DNA of 64,000 nucleotides from CAZEHO01 sp964511945 (GTDB lineage: Bacteria; Actinomycetota; Acidimicrobiia; Spongiisociales; UBA11373): NCBI GenBank assembly GCA_964511945.1, contig CAZEHO010000012.1, forward strand, positions 1 through 64,000, read 5' to 3'. How positions within the stretch are numbered: the stretch's first letter is position 1; each line of letters begins with the position of its first letter. Positions 16,164-24,035 of the stretch are shown one piece after another. The position numbers were made by a program, and so were the translations under genes. A model generated the notes under the pieces. It saw only the letters and a list, made by a program, of their open reading frames with translations, did no database searches and was not told where the DNA came from.

Positions 16164-16786
16164 TGGATGAGGAGACGGCGCGCCGCCTGATCGTGGCCGC
16201 GACCGACGGGTGGCTGGCCGACCCCGAATCCGACGTGGTGTGGACCGGTGATCACGAAGACAGGCGGGCGGTGCGGATGCGTCAGACGGTCCGCGACCTG
16301 ACCACCGTCTGGTTCTCGGTGGACCAGCGGACCGTCACGGTCGAGGCGTTCGTTCTGCCATTGCCGGAGGACGCCCCGGGGGAGGCGATCCGGCACCTGC
16401 TCCGTCGCAACTTCGGCACCCGCCGCCTCCACTTCGCACTCGATCCCCGCAACGATCTGGTCGTGACCGGTCGGATCTCCCTCTCAGAGGTTTCACAGAG
16501 CGAGCTCGAACTGGTTCTCGGAGAGGTCTATGACCTCATCGAGTCGTCGTTTCGGCACTGCTTGCGGCGCTCGCCGCCGGTGCCTGATTGCGCGAAAAAC
16601 AACCCTGGAGAAGTTGTCGACACCGCTTGTGCACAACCCCCTGTGGATTGCTGTGGATATGTGGATGACTCCGCATCGCACACCCGAAGTAGCAGCGGAA
16701 TCGGTCAAATCACCCGAAGTACGAAGCTAGAGGCGCGAAATCTAAACCTGATCTATCCCCTTGACGCCCCCATTCCCGATTCGTAG
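16160..16786 (+). CDS. YbjN-family protein with atypical C-terminal tail
   Basis: A 208-aa reading frame. Residues 1-140 form a YbjN/secretion-chaperone-like domain (QTVRDLTTVWFSVDQRTVTV, RLHFALDPRNDLVVTGRISL, YDLIESSFRH), equivalent to Rv0487 next to mshA in mycobacteria; function unknown. The last 65 codons differ sharply: they cover a run of DnaA-box-like sites, an 11-bp direct repeat (16681 and 16711) and a promoter whose -10 element includes the stop codon. That tail has no recognisable domain and may be noncoding sequence read through after loss of an earlier stop. The start overlaps mshA by 4 bp. Confidence 0.72.
   Translation: MMDEETARRLIVAATDGWLADPESDVVWTGDHEDRRAVRMRQTVRDLTTVWFSVDQRTVTVEAFVLPLPEDAPGEAIRHLLRRNFGTRRLHFALDPRNDLVVTGRISLSEVSQSELELVLGEVYDLIESSFRHCLRRSPPVPDCAKNNPGEVVDTACAQPPVDCCGYVDDSASHTRSSSGIGQITRSTKLEARNLNLIYPLDAPIPDS
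16614..16668. other. Cluster of DnaA-box-like sites
   Basis: Within 55 bp are TTGTCGACA (16614), the palindrome TTGTGCACAA (16627), and three TGTGGAT repeats (16642, 16652, 16660). The last two, read on the other strand, match TTATCCACA at 8 of 9 positions. DnaA binding is an inference. Confidence 0.5.
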
Positions 16787-16789
16787 GGT
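16761..16789 (+). promoter_or_regulatory. Sigma-70-type promoter upstream of an RNA candidate
   Basis: TTGACG (16761-16766), a 17-bp spacer and TAGGGT (16784-16789). It points to a start near 16796, directly before a sequence with nested stems. No coding sequence follows on this strand. Confidence 0.6.
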
Positions 16790-16795
16790 CGACGG

Positions 16796-16885
16796 TGTCA
16801 AGGCCCGAGGTGCTGATCCGGTCATCGCCTCCGTTTGGGGAAGTGCGGGGACACGACCGGGAAGGTTCGTCGGGCCTTGGCGCGT
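16796..16885 (+). ncRNA. Candidate structured RNA, class unknown
   Basis: About 90 nt with nested pairing: an outer perfect 10-bp stem (16799-16808 with 16870-16879), a middle stem CCGGTC/GACCGG (16818-16823 with 16855-16860) and an inner CCTCC/GGGG-type stem near 16828-16840. A canonical promoter precedes it and the minus-strand gene ends 9 nt beyond. I could not match it to SRP RNA, 6C RNA or SAM-IV. A terminator-like role for the convergent gene is an alternative. Confidence 0.45.
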
Positions 16886-16893
16886 CCTACTGC

Positions 16894-17784
16894 CTAGTCG
16901 AGCCCAAACATCACGTCGCGGAGCCGGACGCGGCTGATCTCGAAGGTTTCCGGATCGAGACGCAGTGAGCCGAGGCGCAGACCGCGCATCCCATCTCCGG
17001 TGTTGGTGAGCACCCGGAGCACTTCGTCCTCGTGCTCGAGCACCCCAAGCCCCAGGCAGTGACCTTCGCCATCCATGACTCCAACCAGGACCTGGTCGAG
17101 GCGGGTGAGGTCGAGGCCGGCGGGCAGCGTCGGAGCGAAGACGGTCGGTCGAACCCGCCAGCGCTGCAATGGGTCGGCGAAGGCCCGGGCGAAGGCCGCC
17201 GTCCGGGCGGCCCGGCGGTCCTCAGGCGAAGGGGTGGTCACGTCGGGGTCGATGGGGGCAAGTTCGACGTCGGCGCTGAAGAAGCGGCGGAGCATCCCGA
17301 CCATCGGCTCGAGTTCGGCTCCCCGCTGCAATCCGACGACCACGTCCGGCCGGCAGAGCTCCATCTTGTGGTACTTGAGGGTTTGGCCGATCACCCCGCT
17401 GATGGTCCCGGTGGTATCGACGACGACCAGGTCTGCCTCGGGCCGGGCCAAGTCGACCAGCTTCGCCGTTGCCACCACGTGCTGCAGCACGACGCCTTCC
17501 GGCTTGGTCGATCCGACGAACTGGAGTGCGTCGGCGGCCGAGAGATCCTCCGTGTCGCCGGAGCTGCGAACCCAGTGCATCGCAGCGCACGCCGGAGGAC
17601 CGGTCGTTGCTTCGTCCACGTCGGCGTCGACGTAGGCCGCGGTCCGGCCGGCGGTGACGGCAGCGTGGAGCAGCCGCCGGGCGAACGACGTCTTCCCGGT
17701 GTCGGCGCCACCGAGCAGCATCACCACGCCGCGACGGCGGACGAGGTCGTCGATCAGAGCTGCATGGACATCGTCGCCGTTCAC
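16894..17784 (-). CDS. Clp1/Grc3-like P-loop polynucleotide kinase-type protein
   Basis: Cytoplasmic P-loop NTPase of 296 aa. Walker A is VMLLGGADTGKTSFARRL; a Walker B-like LVVVDTTGTISG and VVGLQRG follow. The arrangement resembles the Clp1/Grc3 RNA 5'-kinase domain, found in scattered bacteria; the substrate here is unproven. The GTG at 17784 is chosen because TACAAT lies 7 nt upstream of it on this strand; a longer frame would run into the divergent gene. It diverges from the SAM-hydrolase-family gene across 53 bp. Confidence 0.7.
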   Translation of the reverse strand: MNGDDVHAALIDDLVRRRGVVMLLGGADTGKTSFARRLLHAAVTAGRTAAYVDADVDEATTGPPACAAMHWVRSSGDTEDLSAADALQFVGSTKPEGVVLQHVVATAKLVDLARPEADLVVVDTTGTISGVIGQTLKYHKMELCRPDVVVGLQRGAELEPMVGMLRRFFSADVELAPIDPDVTTPSPEDRRAARTAAFARAFADPLQRWRVRPTVFAPTLPAGLDLTRLDQVLVGVMDGEGHCLGLGVLEHEDEVLRVLTNTGDGMRGLRLGSLRLDPETFEISRVRLRDVMFGLD

Positions 17785-17791
17785 GACGCCG

Positions 17792-17797
17792 ATTGTA
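17792..17797 (-). promoter_or_regulatory. -10 element TACAAT for the Clp1-like gene
   Basis: TACAAT on the minus strand, 7 nt before the GTG at 17784; leaderless spacing. Confidence 0.45.
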
Positions 17798-17822
17798 CGA
17801 GCGGACCGAGCACGTGCACCGG

Positions 17823-17828
17823 TATCCT
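17823..17828 (+). promoter_or_regulatory. -10 element TATCCT for the SAM-hydrolase-family gene
   Basis: TATCCT lies 9 nt before the ATG at 17838. With the minus-strand TACAAT it forms a compact divergent promoter pair. Confidence 0.45.
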
Positions 17829-17837
17829 TCGGCCGCA

Positions 17838-18656
17838 ATGACTCAGCCGATCTCCTTCCTCTCGGATTACGGCAGCAACGATGAGTTCGTGGGCGTGGTG
17901 CACGGCGTCATTGCCCGGATCAGCCCCGGAGTACAGGTGATCGATGTCACCCATGGGGTTCCGCGCGGCGACATCCGGGCCGGCGCGCTCGCACTGCTGC
18001 GTTCGATCCAGTACCTGCCCGACGGCGTCGTGCTCGCCGTGGTCGACCCTGGGGTCGGCTCCGGCCGCAGAGCGATTGCGGCCTCGACCCGCCGCGGCTA
18101 TTTCGTCGGTCCGGACAACGGCCTGCTGGCGCCGGCGGTTGCGATGGTCGGCGGGGCGGACCGGTTCGTTGAACTGACCGAGCCACTGTTCCAGCTGCCG
18201 AACCAGGGCGGCACGTTCGACGGCCGCGACGTATTCGGTCCGGCGGCGGCGGTGCTGGCCTCCGGCGAGGCGCAGATGGGTGACCTCGGACCGGAGGTCG
18301 ACCCGTCGTCCGTGACGCCGCTGCTGCTCCCGCTGGTCGAACACGGCGATGGGCTGGTGACCGGTGAGGTGTGGTGGATCGACGCCTTCGGCAACGCTCA
18401 GACCAATGTGTCGCCGGGCGATCTGCAGACCCTCGGCCTGGCTCCGGGGGATGACGTCCGGGTCCGCCTGGGACCCAATTCCCACACGATGCCGTGGCGC
18501 CAGTCCTTCGGTGACGCCGGATCATCAGGTGGGATAGTGATCGCCGATTCCTACGGGCTGATGGCGGTGGCGGTGCCCGATGGGCGGGCCGACGAGGTCT
18601 TCGCCGTGGGAACCGGCCTGTCGGTCAGCTTCAAGAGACCGACAGCAGCTGAATGA
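17838..18656 (+). CDS. SAM hydroxide adenosyltransferase family protein (DUF62)
   Basis: A 272-aa protein of the SAM hydrolase family related to fluorinase and chlorinase; characterised bacterial members split S-adenosylmethionine with water to adenosine and methionine. The sequence shows FLSDYGSNDEFVGVVHGVI, DVTHGVPRGDIRAGA, LAVVDPGVGSGRRAIA and VGPDNGLLAPA, the SAM and substrate-site blocks. The C-terminal beta-barrel has WWIDAFGNAQTN. I see no chlorinase-type insertion loop, so hydrolase activity is the best guess. A tiny antisense frame overlaps its last 26 bp. Confidence 0.85.
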   Translation: MTQPISFLSDYGSNDEFVGVVHGVIARISPGVQVIDVTHGVPRGDIRAGALALLRSIQYLPDGVVLAVVDPGVGSGRRAIAASTRRGYFVGPDNGLLAPAVAMVGGADRFVELTEPLFQLPNQGGTFDGRDVFGPAAAVLASGEAQMGDLGPEVDPSSVTPLLLPLVEHGDGLVTGEVWWIDAFGNAQTNVSPGDLQTLGLAPGDDVRVRLGPNSHTMPWRQSFGDAGSSGGIVIADSYGLMAVAVPDGRADEVFAVGTGLSVSFKRPTAAE

Positions 18657-18726
18657 GAAACACGCCGCCCGCGATCGCGATGACCAGCAGCAGGGCGAGG
18701 ATGACGAACGTGGTGATCGGTCGCAT
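18631..18726 (-). CDS. Possible 31-aa single-span membrane protein
   Basis: Very short frame starting MRPITTFVILALLLVIAIAG and ending QLLSVS: one hydrophobic helix with a positive N-terminus. A TACAGT -10-like element lies 10 nt upstream of the ATG, similar to other starts here. It overlaps the 3' end of the SAM-hydrolase-family gene and diverges from the glutaredoxin-like gene. A chance frame cannot be excluded. Confidence 0.35.
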   Translation of the reverse strand: MRPITTFVILALLLVIAIAGGVFLIQLLSVS

Positions 18727-18765
18727 GGGTTCGCGGACTGTAGCCCGTCTCCGATTGGGTCCGAC

Positions 18766-19020
18766 ATGAGGTCTCGACTGCGATTCCTGACCAGGCGCAA
18801 CTGCACGCTGTGCGACGCAGCGCTGCCACGGGTGCAACGGGCGGCCGGGTGGCTGCGGCTGGACATCGAGGTGGTCGACGTGGACTCGGCCGGTCTGGCC
18901 GACGAGTACGGCGAGCGCATCCCGGTGCTGCTTGGGACCGATGATCGAGTGGTGGCCGAGGCGCCGCTGCGTCGTTTCTGGTGGACGCTCCTGCGGTTCA
19001 GGGTGGGAGCAGAGCACTAG
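18766..19020 (+). CDS. Glutaredoxin-like protein (DUF836 type)
   Basis: Small 84-aa thioredoxin-fold protein: LRFLTRRNCTLCDAALPRV with a CTLC redox motif near the N-terminus, a central DIEVVDVDS strand and the cis-Pro segment ERIPVLLGTDD. This matches the glutaredoxin-like DUF836 group. In a mycothiol producer it could act on mycothiol-mixed disulfides, but no substrate is visible. The ATG at 18766 is the natural domain start. Confidence 0.8.
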   Translation: MRSRLRFLTRRNCTLCDAALPRVQRAAGWLRLDIEVVDVDSAGLADEYGERIPVLLGTDDRVVAEAPLRRFWWTLLRFRVGAEH

Positions 19021-19098
19021 GCACGAGCTGCAGATTCGGGCCGTGTTCCATCGAGAATCCCGCGAGAGATCGGGATCCGGCCGGCTCCCAGTCCCCTG

Positions 19099-20781
19099 TT
19101 ATGCCGGCTGCACCACCCAGACGCCGAGGCCGTTGTCCTCGGTCGCGACCGACACCACCAACCGGCCCCGGCCGGCTACGGCACCGGTCGGCATCGTCGC
19201 CACAGGGTCCTCGCCGGGATCCGGCGCCGGCAGCGGAACCCAGAAGCCGTCCGGGTCCAGCATCCACGCCTCAGGTTGCACCGGTGGATCGTCCTCCGAT
19301 GGGGTCAATGGGCTCGTGTACCCGATGACGACGAGCCTGCCGCCGATCTCGGCCAACTCGACTCCGGTGGCGAGCGAACCCTCCGGGGCGAGATGCCATC
19401 GCAGGAACAGCGGCTCCCAGAAGGTCGGCTCCGCGGCACGCCACAGGGTCGGGCCCTCCGGGTCCAGCGCGACCGTTTCCCCATCGAGTATCAGCAGGTC
19501 GACGAGGTCTGCGGGCACCAATCCATCCGGCTGCGGTACCCGCCAGATACGACCGTCGAGACTGGTCGTCACGCTGACCCCGTAGGTCACATCCAGCGGC
19601 TGGTAGCCGGCCGCAATCATCAGTTCGCTGCTCGCCCGGATCCAACGGAGCGGAATCGGAGGTCCGTCGATGTCGCCGAAGATGGTGGTTTCCCATGCCT
19701 CACCATCGGCCGACCACCATGCCGCGGTCACCTCCCCGGCGTTGGTGGACACGCCCTCACCAACCGCCACCACACCCACCGGAGTGGCCTCGAGGTCGTG
19801 AATCACCCCCGGGTCGAGCGGGATCTCGCGCCAGGTCTCCCGGTCGGCCGACCACCAGACCGTGGCAGTTCCGAAGTGTTCGCCGGCGGCAGCGAGACCA
19901 CCTTCCCCGACCGGCGCCAGCGTTGTCGGGCCGCCGTCGGTATCAAACCAGCCGACCACCGACACCCGTTCCCAGGTCAAACCGTCCGGCGACGACCACA
20001 CGGCGCCTTCGCCGTTGACCAGGCGGACGAGTGCGAGGAACTGGTCGCCGTCGAAGGCGAGATCGTCGATTCGGCCGTCGCGGTCTGGATCGATCACCGA
20101 AGTCACCGAGAGACCGTCTGCCGGATCCCGGCCGATGGCAGTTCCATCCGGCAGGGTGTCGGGCACGGTTGCCAGGTATCCCGAGAAGTCGACGTCTGCA
20201 AGCGCCAACTCATCGAACGGGTTGAGGCCTTCGTATGTCTGGCCGGGGTATGTGGCGGTGATCTCGATACGAACCATCGTCGTGGCCAGGGTCGGGAAGT
20301 CGACTCGTTGAGGTGTCGACGCGTCGAGGAGTTCGACCCACGTGGCTCCGGGGAGATCGTCGGTCGTGATCTTCAGCCAGTGGGCTCGTGCGTTCCGGGT
20401 GAACGGAGCCGCATCGGTGACGTTGTCGAACGCGATCTCGGAGATCTGAATCGGGGGGTTGAACTCGAACTCGAGCAGCGCACCCACCCCGCCGTCGGCG
20501 GCATTCCACCGGGTTTGCCCATCGGCATCGATCAGGGCAGAGCAGGGGAAGTTGGGGAACTCGGTGTTGCAGGTGACCGCGTCGGGGAAGATGCGGGCCG
20601 GGGGCAGTGTGGTCGTCGTGGTCGGGCCGGTGGTGGTGGTCGTGGCGATCGTCGTGGTCGTGGTCGTGGCGATCGTGCTGGTTGTCGTGCTGGCGGAAGT
20701 ACTCGTGGTCGGGTCGGCCTCTCCGCCCACACATGCCGCGGCGACGAGCGTCAATCCGATCAGCAACGCCACTCTGCGCAC
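19099..20781 (-). CDS. Thr-rich lipoprotein with discoidin-like and WSSDG repeats
   Basis: Surface lipoprotein of about 560 aa, function unknown. The GTG at 20781 has an AAGGAGG site 8 nt upstream and opens a signal peptide with lipobox VAAAC. A linker of about 45 residues, almost all Thr/Ser/Ala, follows. Next comes a galactose-binding or NADase-type glycan-binding fold (CNTEFPNFPCSALIDADG, LEFEFNPPIQISEIAFDNV), an EF-hand-like DPDRDGRIDD, and a C-terminal beta-propeller-like set of WSSPDGLTW, WWSADRETW and WWSADGEAW units. It likely binds cell-surface or environmental glycans. It diverges from rex. Confidence 0.7.
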   Translation of the reverse strand: MRRVALLIGLTLVAAACVGGEADPTTSTSASTTTSTIATTTTTTIATTTTTGPTTTTTLPPARIFPDAVTCNTEFPNFPCSALIDADGQTRWNAADGGVGALLEFEFNPPIQISEIAFDNVTDAAPFTRNARAHWLKITTDDLPGATWVELLDASTPQRVDFPTLATTMVRIEITATYPGQTYEGLNPFDELALADVDFSGYLATVPDTLPDGTAIGRDPADGLSVTSVIDPDRDGRIDDLAFDGDQFLALVRLVNGEGAVWSSPDGLTWERVSVVGWFDTDGGPTTLAPVGEGGLAAAGEHFGTATVWWSADRETWREIPLDPGVIHDLEATPVGVVAVGEGVSTNAGEVTAAWWSADGEAWETTIFGDIDGPPIPLRWIRASSELMIAAGYQPLDVTYGVSVTTSLDGRIWRVPQPDGLVPADLVDLLILDGETVALDPEGPTLWRAAEPTFWEPLFLRWHLAPEGSLATGVELAEIGGRLVVIGYTSPLTPSEDDPPVQPEAWMLDPDGFWVPLPAPDPGEDPVATMPTGAVAGRGRLVVSVATEDNGLGVWVVQPA

Positions 20782-20875
20782 CGGGCCCGCCTCCTTCACG
20801 ATCACCACGACCCTACCGGTGAGGGTGAATGCAAGCGACCGTCCGCCCGGCGGCGGAGGGCTCTCGCAAGGCCTC

Positions 20876-20881
20876 TATATT
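20876..20881 (+). promoter_or_regulatory. -10 element TATATT for rex
   Basis: TATATT lies 7 nt before the GTG at 20889; leaderless spacing. No clear Rex operator is visible in the 107-bp divergent gap. Confidence 0.5.
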
Positions 20882-20888
20882 GCCGAGC

Positions 20889-21536
20889 GTGAAAGCACGG
20901 ATCCCGGAAGCAACGGTTCGCCGGCTCCCGCTGTACCTGCAGGCGCTCGACGCCCTTCCCGGCGGGCGGCGGCAGATCTCCTCGGAGGAACTGGCGTCCC
21001 GGGGTGGGGTCAACGCGGCCAAGGTGCGCAAGGACCTGTCTCATCTTGGGTGCCTCGGCATCCGTGGAGTCGGGTATGCCGTCGGCGACCTCCAGGCCGA
21101 GATCAGGAGTGAGTTGGGCCTGACCCAGGAATGGGTGATGGTGATCGTTGGGGTCGGCAACCTGGGCCGGGCGCTCGCATCTTTCGGCGGATTCGAAGCG
21201 CAGGGGTTCCAGATCGTCGGCTTGTTTGATGCCGACCCCGCCAAAGTCGGCAAGCGAATCGCCGGTCATCGGATCGAGCCGGTGTCGGGCTTGGCCACGG
21301 CGGCGCAGCGCCTCGGTGCTTCCATCGGAGTGATCACCACACCGGCGGCGGTGGCCCAGGAAGTTGCCGACCAGTTGGTCCGGGCAGGAGTCGAGTCGAT
21401 CCTGAACTTCGCCCCTCAGGTCATCAAGGTCCCCGACCATGTCGAGTTGCGGGCCGTCGATTTCTCCAACGAACTCAGGGTGCTCAGCTACCACCTGAAC
21501 CGGCGGCGGTCGGATCCCAAACCCGAATCCGCGTGA
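20889..21536 (+). CDS. rex: Redox-sensing transcriptional repressor Rex
   Basis: NADH/NAD+-responsive repressor of 215 aa. The N-terminal winged helix (IPEATVRRLPLYLQALDAL, ISSEELASRGGVNAAKVRKD, SHLGCLGIRGVGY) is textbook Rex. The Rossmann domain carries VIVGVGNLGRAL and LFDADPAKVG. Rex represses respiratory genes when NADH is high. The bc complex, cytochromes and complex I encoded next to it in this window are natural targets, an inference from proximity. The GTG start fits the family N-terminus and the -10 spacing. Confidence 0.93.
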   Translation: MKARIPEATVRRLPLYLQALDALPGGRRQISSEELASRGGVNAAKVRKDLSHLGCLGIRGVGYAVGDLQAEIRSELGLTQEWVMVIVGVGNLGRALASFGGFEAQGFQIVGLFDADPAKVGKRIAGHRIEPVSGLATAAQRLGASIGVITTPAAVAQEVADQLVRAGVESILNFAPQVIKVPDHVELRAVDFSNELRVLSYHLNRRRSDPKPESA

Positions 21537-21543
21537 CCCTGCG

Positions 21544-21960
21544 ATGACGCAGCTCATCGTGACCTACACCACCTCGCTCGGCGGGATTCGGCCAGAGCAC
21601 CTCGATGGGTTCTTCGAGGACTGGCCGACCCGACCGACACCGGAACGTCGTCTCGAGATCCTGCAGGCGGCATCCCGGGTGGTGCTGGCGCTCGACCCCG
21701 AGACCGAGACCGTGATCGGGTTCATCACCGCGATCGCGGACGAACTCTCCGCGGCGTTCATTCCGCTGTTGGAGGTGCTGCCGCAGTGGCGGGGGAGGGG
21801 CATCGGCTCGGAGCTGGTCCGGCGCATGCTGGCGGAATTGCGCGGGATCTATGCGATCGACCTGGCGACCGATCCCGACATCGCCCCGTTCTACGAGCGG
21901 CCGGGGGCTTTCCAATTGACCGGAATGGCGTGGCGCGATCGGGCCTCACTACGGGATTGA
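21544..21960 (+). CDS. GNAT family N-acetyltransferase
   Basis: A 138-aa acyl-CoA acetyltransferase. The acetyl-CoA loop QWRGRGIGSELVRRM follows the beta-strand FIPLLEVLP, and the C-terminus has DIAPFYERPGAFQLTGMAWRD, common to single-domain GNATs. It starts 7 bp after rex and is probably co-transcribed with it. The acceptor is unknown. It converges on the respiratory operon across 28 bp. Confidence 0.85.
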   Translation: MTQLIVTYTTSLGGIRPEHLDGFFEDWPTRPTPERRLEILQAASRVVLALDPETETVIGFITAIADELSAAFIPLLEVLPQWRGRGIGSELVRRMLAELRGIYAIDLATDPDIAPFYERPGAFQLTGMAWRDRASLRD

Positions 21961-21988
21961 GTCCAGGCCGAGAACCAGGTGCGGCCGG

Positions 21989-22483
21989 CTACTCCGCGAG
22001 TTGCTCTTCCTCGTAGCGGTTGAGGGCTACGAGGAACATCCCGAGCAGGATGATCGATCCGATCATGAGGGCCACCGGCAGGATCCGAATCTCGAAGGCA
22101 TTGAGGCCCTCGAGCGACTCCGGGCGCAGCCCGCGGGGGGCGTAGAGGGAGTAAAACAGCCCGACGATTGCCATGAACCCAAAAAACGCCGCTCCGGTGA
22201 TGAGGAAGGCCAGTCGGCGTCCCAGGTTCGTGAAGTTGATGACGAAGATCGCCCCGATGAATACCGCAAAGGATGTAGCGGCAACGATGATGCCTCTGAC
22301 CAGCACACCAGGCTGGGGCTCGCCGTCGGGTCCGACGTTGTTCTTGCCGACCATCCACTCGTAGATGACATCGAGGGCCGCCCGGAACTGTGGAATCAGC
22401 GAGAGCAGGACGAATGCGGCGGCGAAGATCCCGAGCCACTGAAGCTTGGTGAGGCCGCGTCGCTGAGTATCGGAAGTCGTCAT
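21989..22483 (-). CDS. Three-span membrane protein of the bc-type operon
   Basis: A 164-aa membrane protein not recognised by family. It has a polar N-terminus (MTTSDTQRRGLTKLQW), a hydrophobic segment at about 17-35, further segments near 67-90 and 95-115, and a last helix (ILPVALMIGSIILLGMFLVAL) before a short acidic tail. It is the last gene of the seven-gene minus-strand respiratory operon and overlaps the diheme cytochrome gene by 4 bp, so it may be a small subunit or assembly factor of that complex. Confidence 0.75.
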   Translation of the reverse strand: MTTSDTQRRGLTKLQWLGIFAAAFVLLSLIPQFRAALDVIYEWMVGKNNVGPDGEPQPGVLVRGIIVAATSFAVFIGAIFVINFTNLGRRLAFLITGAAFFGFMAIVGLFYSLYAPRGLRPESLEGLNAFEIRILPVALMIGSIILLGMFLVALNRYEEEQLAE

Positions 22484-24009
22484 TGCAGTGCTCTCGTGTA
22501 TTGGACGATCAGCCGAAGGTCGGCTTCGCTGAGCACGGTGCCGAAGCCCGGCATCCATCCGCGTCCGATGCCGTTGATGCCGTACCCCTTGCCGTTCTCC
22601 GACCCCTGGATGATGAAGTTGAGCTGGTCTTCGAAATCCGGGAACTGGACGATGGCTCGGCCCTCTCGGAGTGAAGGCCCGAACGCGCCCGAACCGGCCT
22701 CCTGGGCAAATGCCACCCCGGCCGAATAGCCGGCTGTGTGGCAGCGTGCGCAGTAGGCGTTGTACAGGCCGGCGGCCCTCCGGGCGGCATCGGCGTCACT
22801 GTCGAAGCCGTCTTCGGCGACCTGGTCGAGGTCGATCTCATAACGGCCTGCGGCAACCGCTCCCTGCAGATATTCGAGGCCCACCTCGGCGGTCGCCAGC
22901 AGCCGATCGCCGTTGTCGACGGACAGTTGCAGGTCCCGGACCACGGACTCGAACTCGGCGATCATGCTCTGGACGGCATCGAAGTCGTCGACTCCGGTGC
23001 CTCCTGAGGTCGTGGAGAACCGGTTCTCGGGATCGAATGCGGGAGCGCCTTCCTCGGCGCCGTCGGCGATCCGCTGCAGCGTTGCCCGGGCGTCCGAGGA
23101 CGGTGCGATCGAAAGCATCTGCTCGAGCAGTGCCTCGACCTGCGGTTCCGCGGCATCAGCGAGACCGTCACGGTCTCCATCGCGCGCCGACCCGTCGCAG
23201 GGGAGGTCGGCGAGGGCTGCCGATGCGTCCGTGCAGGTTGTCGCGCCGGTGAGGACCGCTTCCAGGGCGGCGGGAAGATCCTTTGCCGCTTCGTACTGTT
23301 CCGGCGCGGCCAGGAGTGCATCGATCTCGGCCTGCTGGGTCGTCAACAGATCAGCGACCGAGTCCGCCGCCGATTCGATCCGCCGCAGTGCCTGCCCGAC
23401 CCGGGTGTCGACCTGGGCGACGGCGTCGGCCTGCGGGATCTGGATGTGATCGAGGTAGGCGATCAGCTCATCGATCTGCTGCGAGTTCAGCGGCCCGCCT
23501 CCCTGGACTCCCCAGGCCGGCATCGGGCTTCCCTGGCGTCCGAAAACCAGCCAGTAGCGGACCTCGTCCTCGTCGTAGCGGAACAGCACATCGTTGATGG
23601 CCGGAGCCGACCACGTGGTTGGAATGCCGCTGCGAGCTTCGACATAGGAGGCACCACCGCCGCCCCCGTCGGGTCCATGGCAGTCGGCGCATTGGAACTC
23701 CTCGTACCAGTGTTCTCCCCGCTCGACCGCGACCTCGACGAAATGCTCCGCAGCAGCTGCCTGGCGGTCGGATTCACCGAGGTAGTACACCGGCAGGATG
23801 ATTGCCAGCACGACGGTTGCGATCAGTGCCGCGGCCAGGATGCCGCTGAGCTGGCGCCCTTCGAGTTCATCGTCGGTGATGTAGGGAGCGAGGTTGGCAG
23901 GGGCTGCATCACGGCGGCGGCGCTTGATGCGCGATTCGCCGATCACGTAGGTCAGCCAGGCGATCAGCGCCAGGACCGCGATGGCAAGGGTGGCGGCTCC
24001 GAGACCCAT
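22480..24009 (-). CDS. Membrane-anchored diheme cytochrome c
   Basis: A 509-aa electron carrier with two N-terminal hydrophobic helices (about 4-24 and 55-77), then a first cytochrome c domain with CADCH (107-111) and Met ligand candidate SPMPAW, and a second with CARCH (420-424) and WMPGFG. Between them lies about 200 residues of Ala/Asp/Glu-rich helical sequence with a Ca2+-loop-like DGDRDGLADAAEP. It sits in the operon right after the Rieske gene, where the c-type cytochrome of a menaquinol:cytochrome c reductase is expected. The long insert is unlike mycobacterial QcrC. Confidence 0.85.
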   Translation of the reverse strand: MGLGAATLAIAVLALIAWLTYVIGESRIKRRRRDAAPANLAPYITDDELEGRQLSGILAAALIATVVLAIILPVYYLGESDRQAAAAEHFVEVAVERGEHWYEEFQCADCHGPDGGGGGASYVEARSGIPTTWSAPAINDVLFRYDEDEVRYWLVFGRQGSPMPAWGVQGGGPLNSQQIDELIAYLDHIQIPQADAVAQVDTRVGQALRRIESAADSVADLLTTQQAEIDALLAAPEQYEAAKDLPAALEAVLTGATTCTDASAALADLPCDGSARDGDRDGLADAAEPQVEALLEQMLSIAPSSDARATLQRIADGAEEGAPAFDPENRFSTTSGGTGVDDFDAVQSMIAEFESVVRDLQLSVDNGDRLLATAEVGLEYLQGAVAAGRYEIDLDQVAEDGFDSDADAARRAAGLYNAYCARCHTAGYSAGVAFAQEAGSGAFGPSLREGRAIVQFPDFEDQLNFIIQGSENGKGYGINGIGRGWMPGFGTVLSEADLRLIVQYTRALQ

Positions 24010-24035
24010 CGCTCAGTTCTCCAGGGTTGTGGTGG

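Noticed and set aside
16614..16668. Chromosomal replication origin
   Set aside because: No dnaA, dnaN, gyrB or rpmH nearby and only a short cluster of sites; a genome-wide skew analysis would be needed.
16796..16885. SRP RNA or SAM-IV riboswitch
   Set aside because: The SRP GGAAG tetraloop context and the SAM-IV core are not present in the right arrangement.
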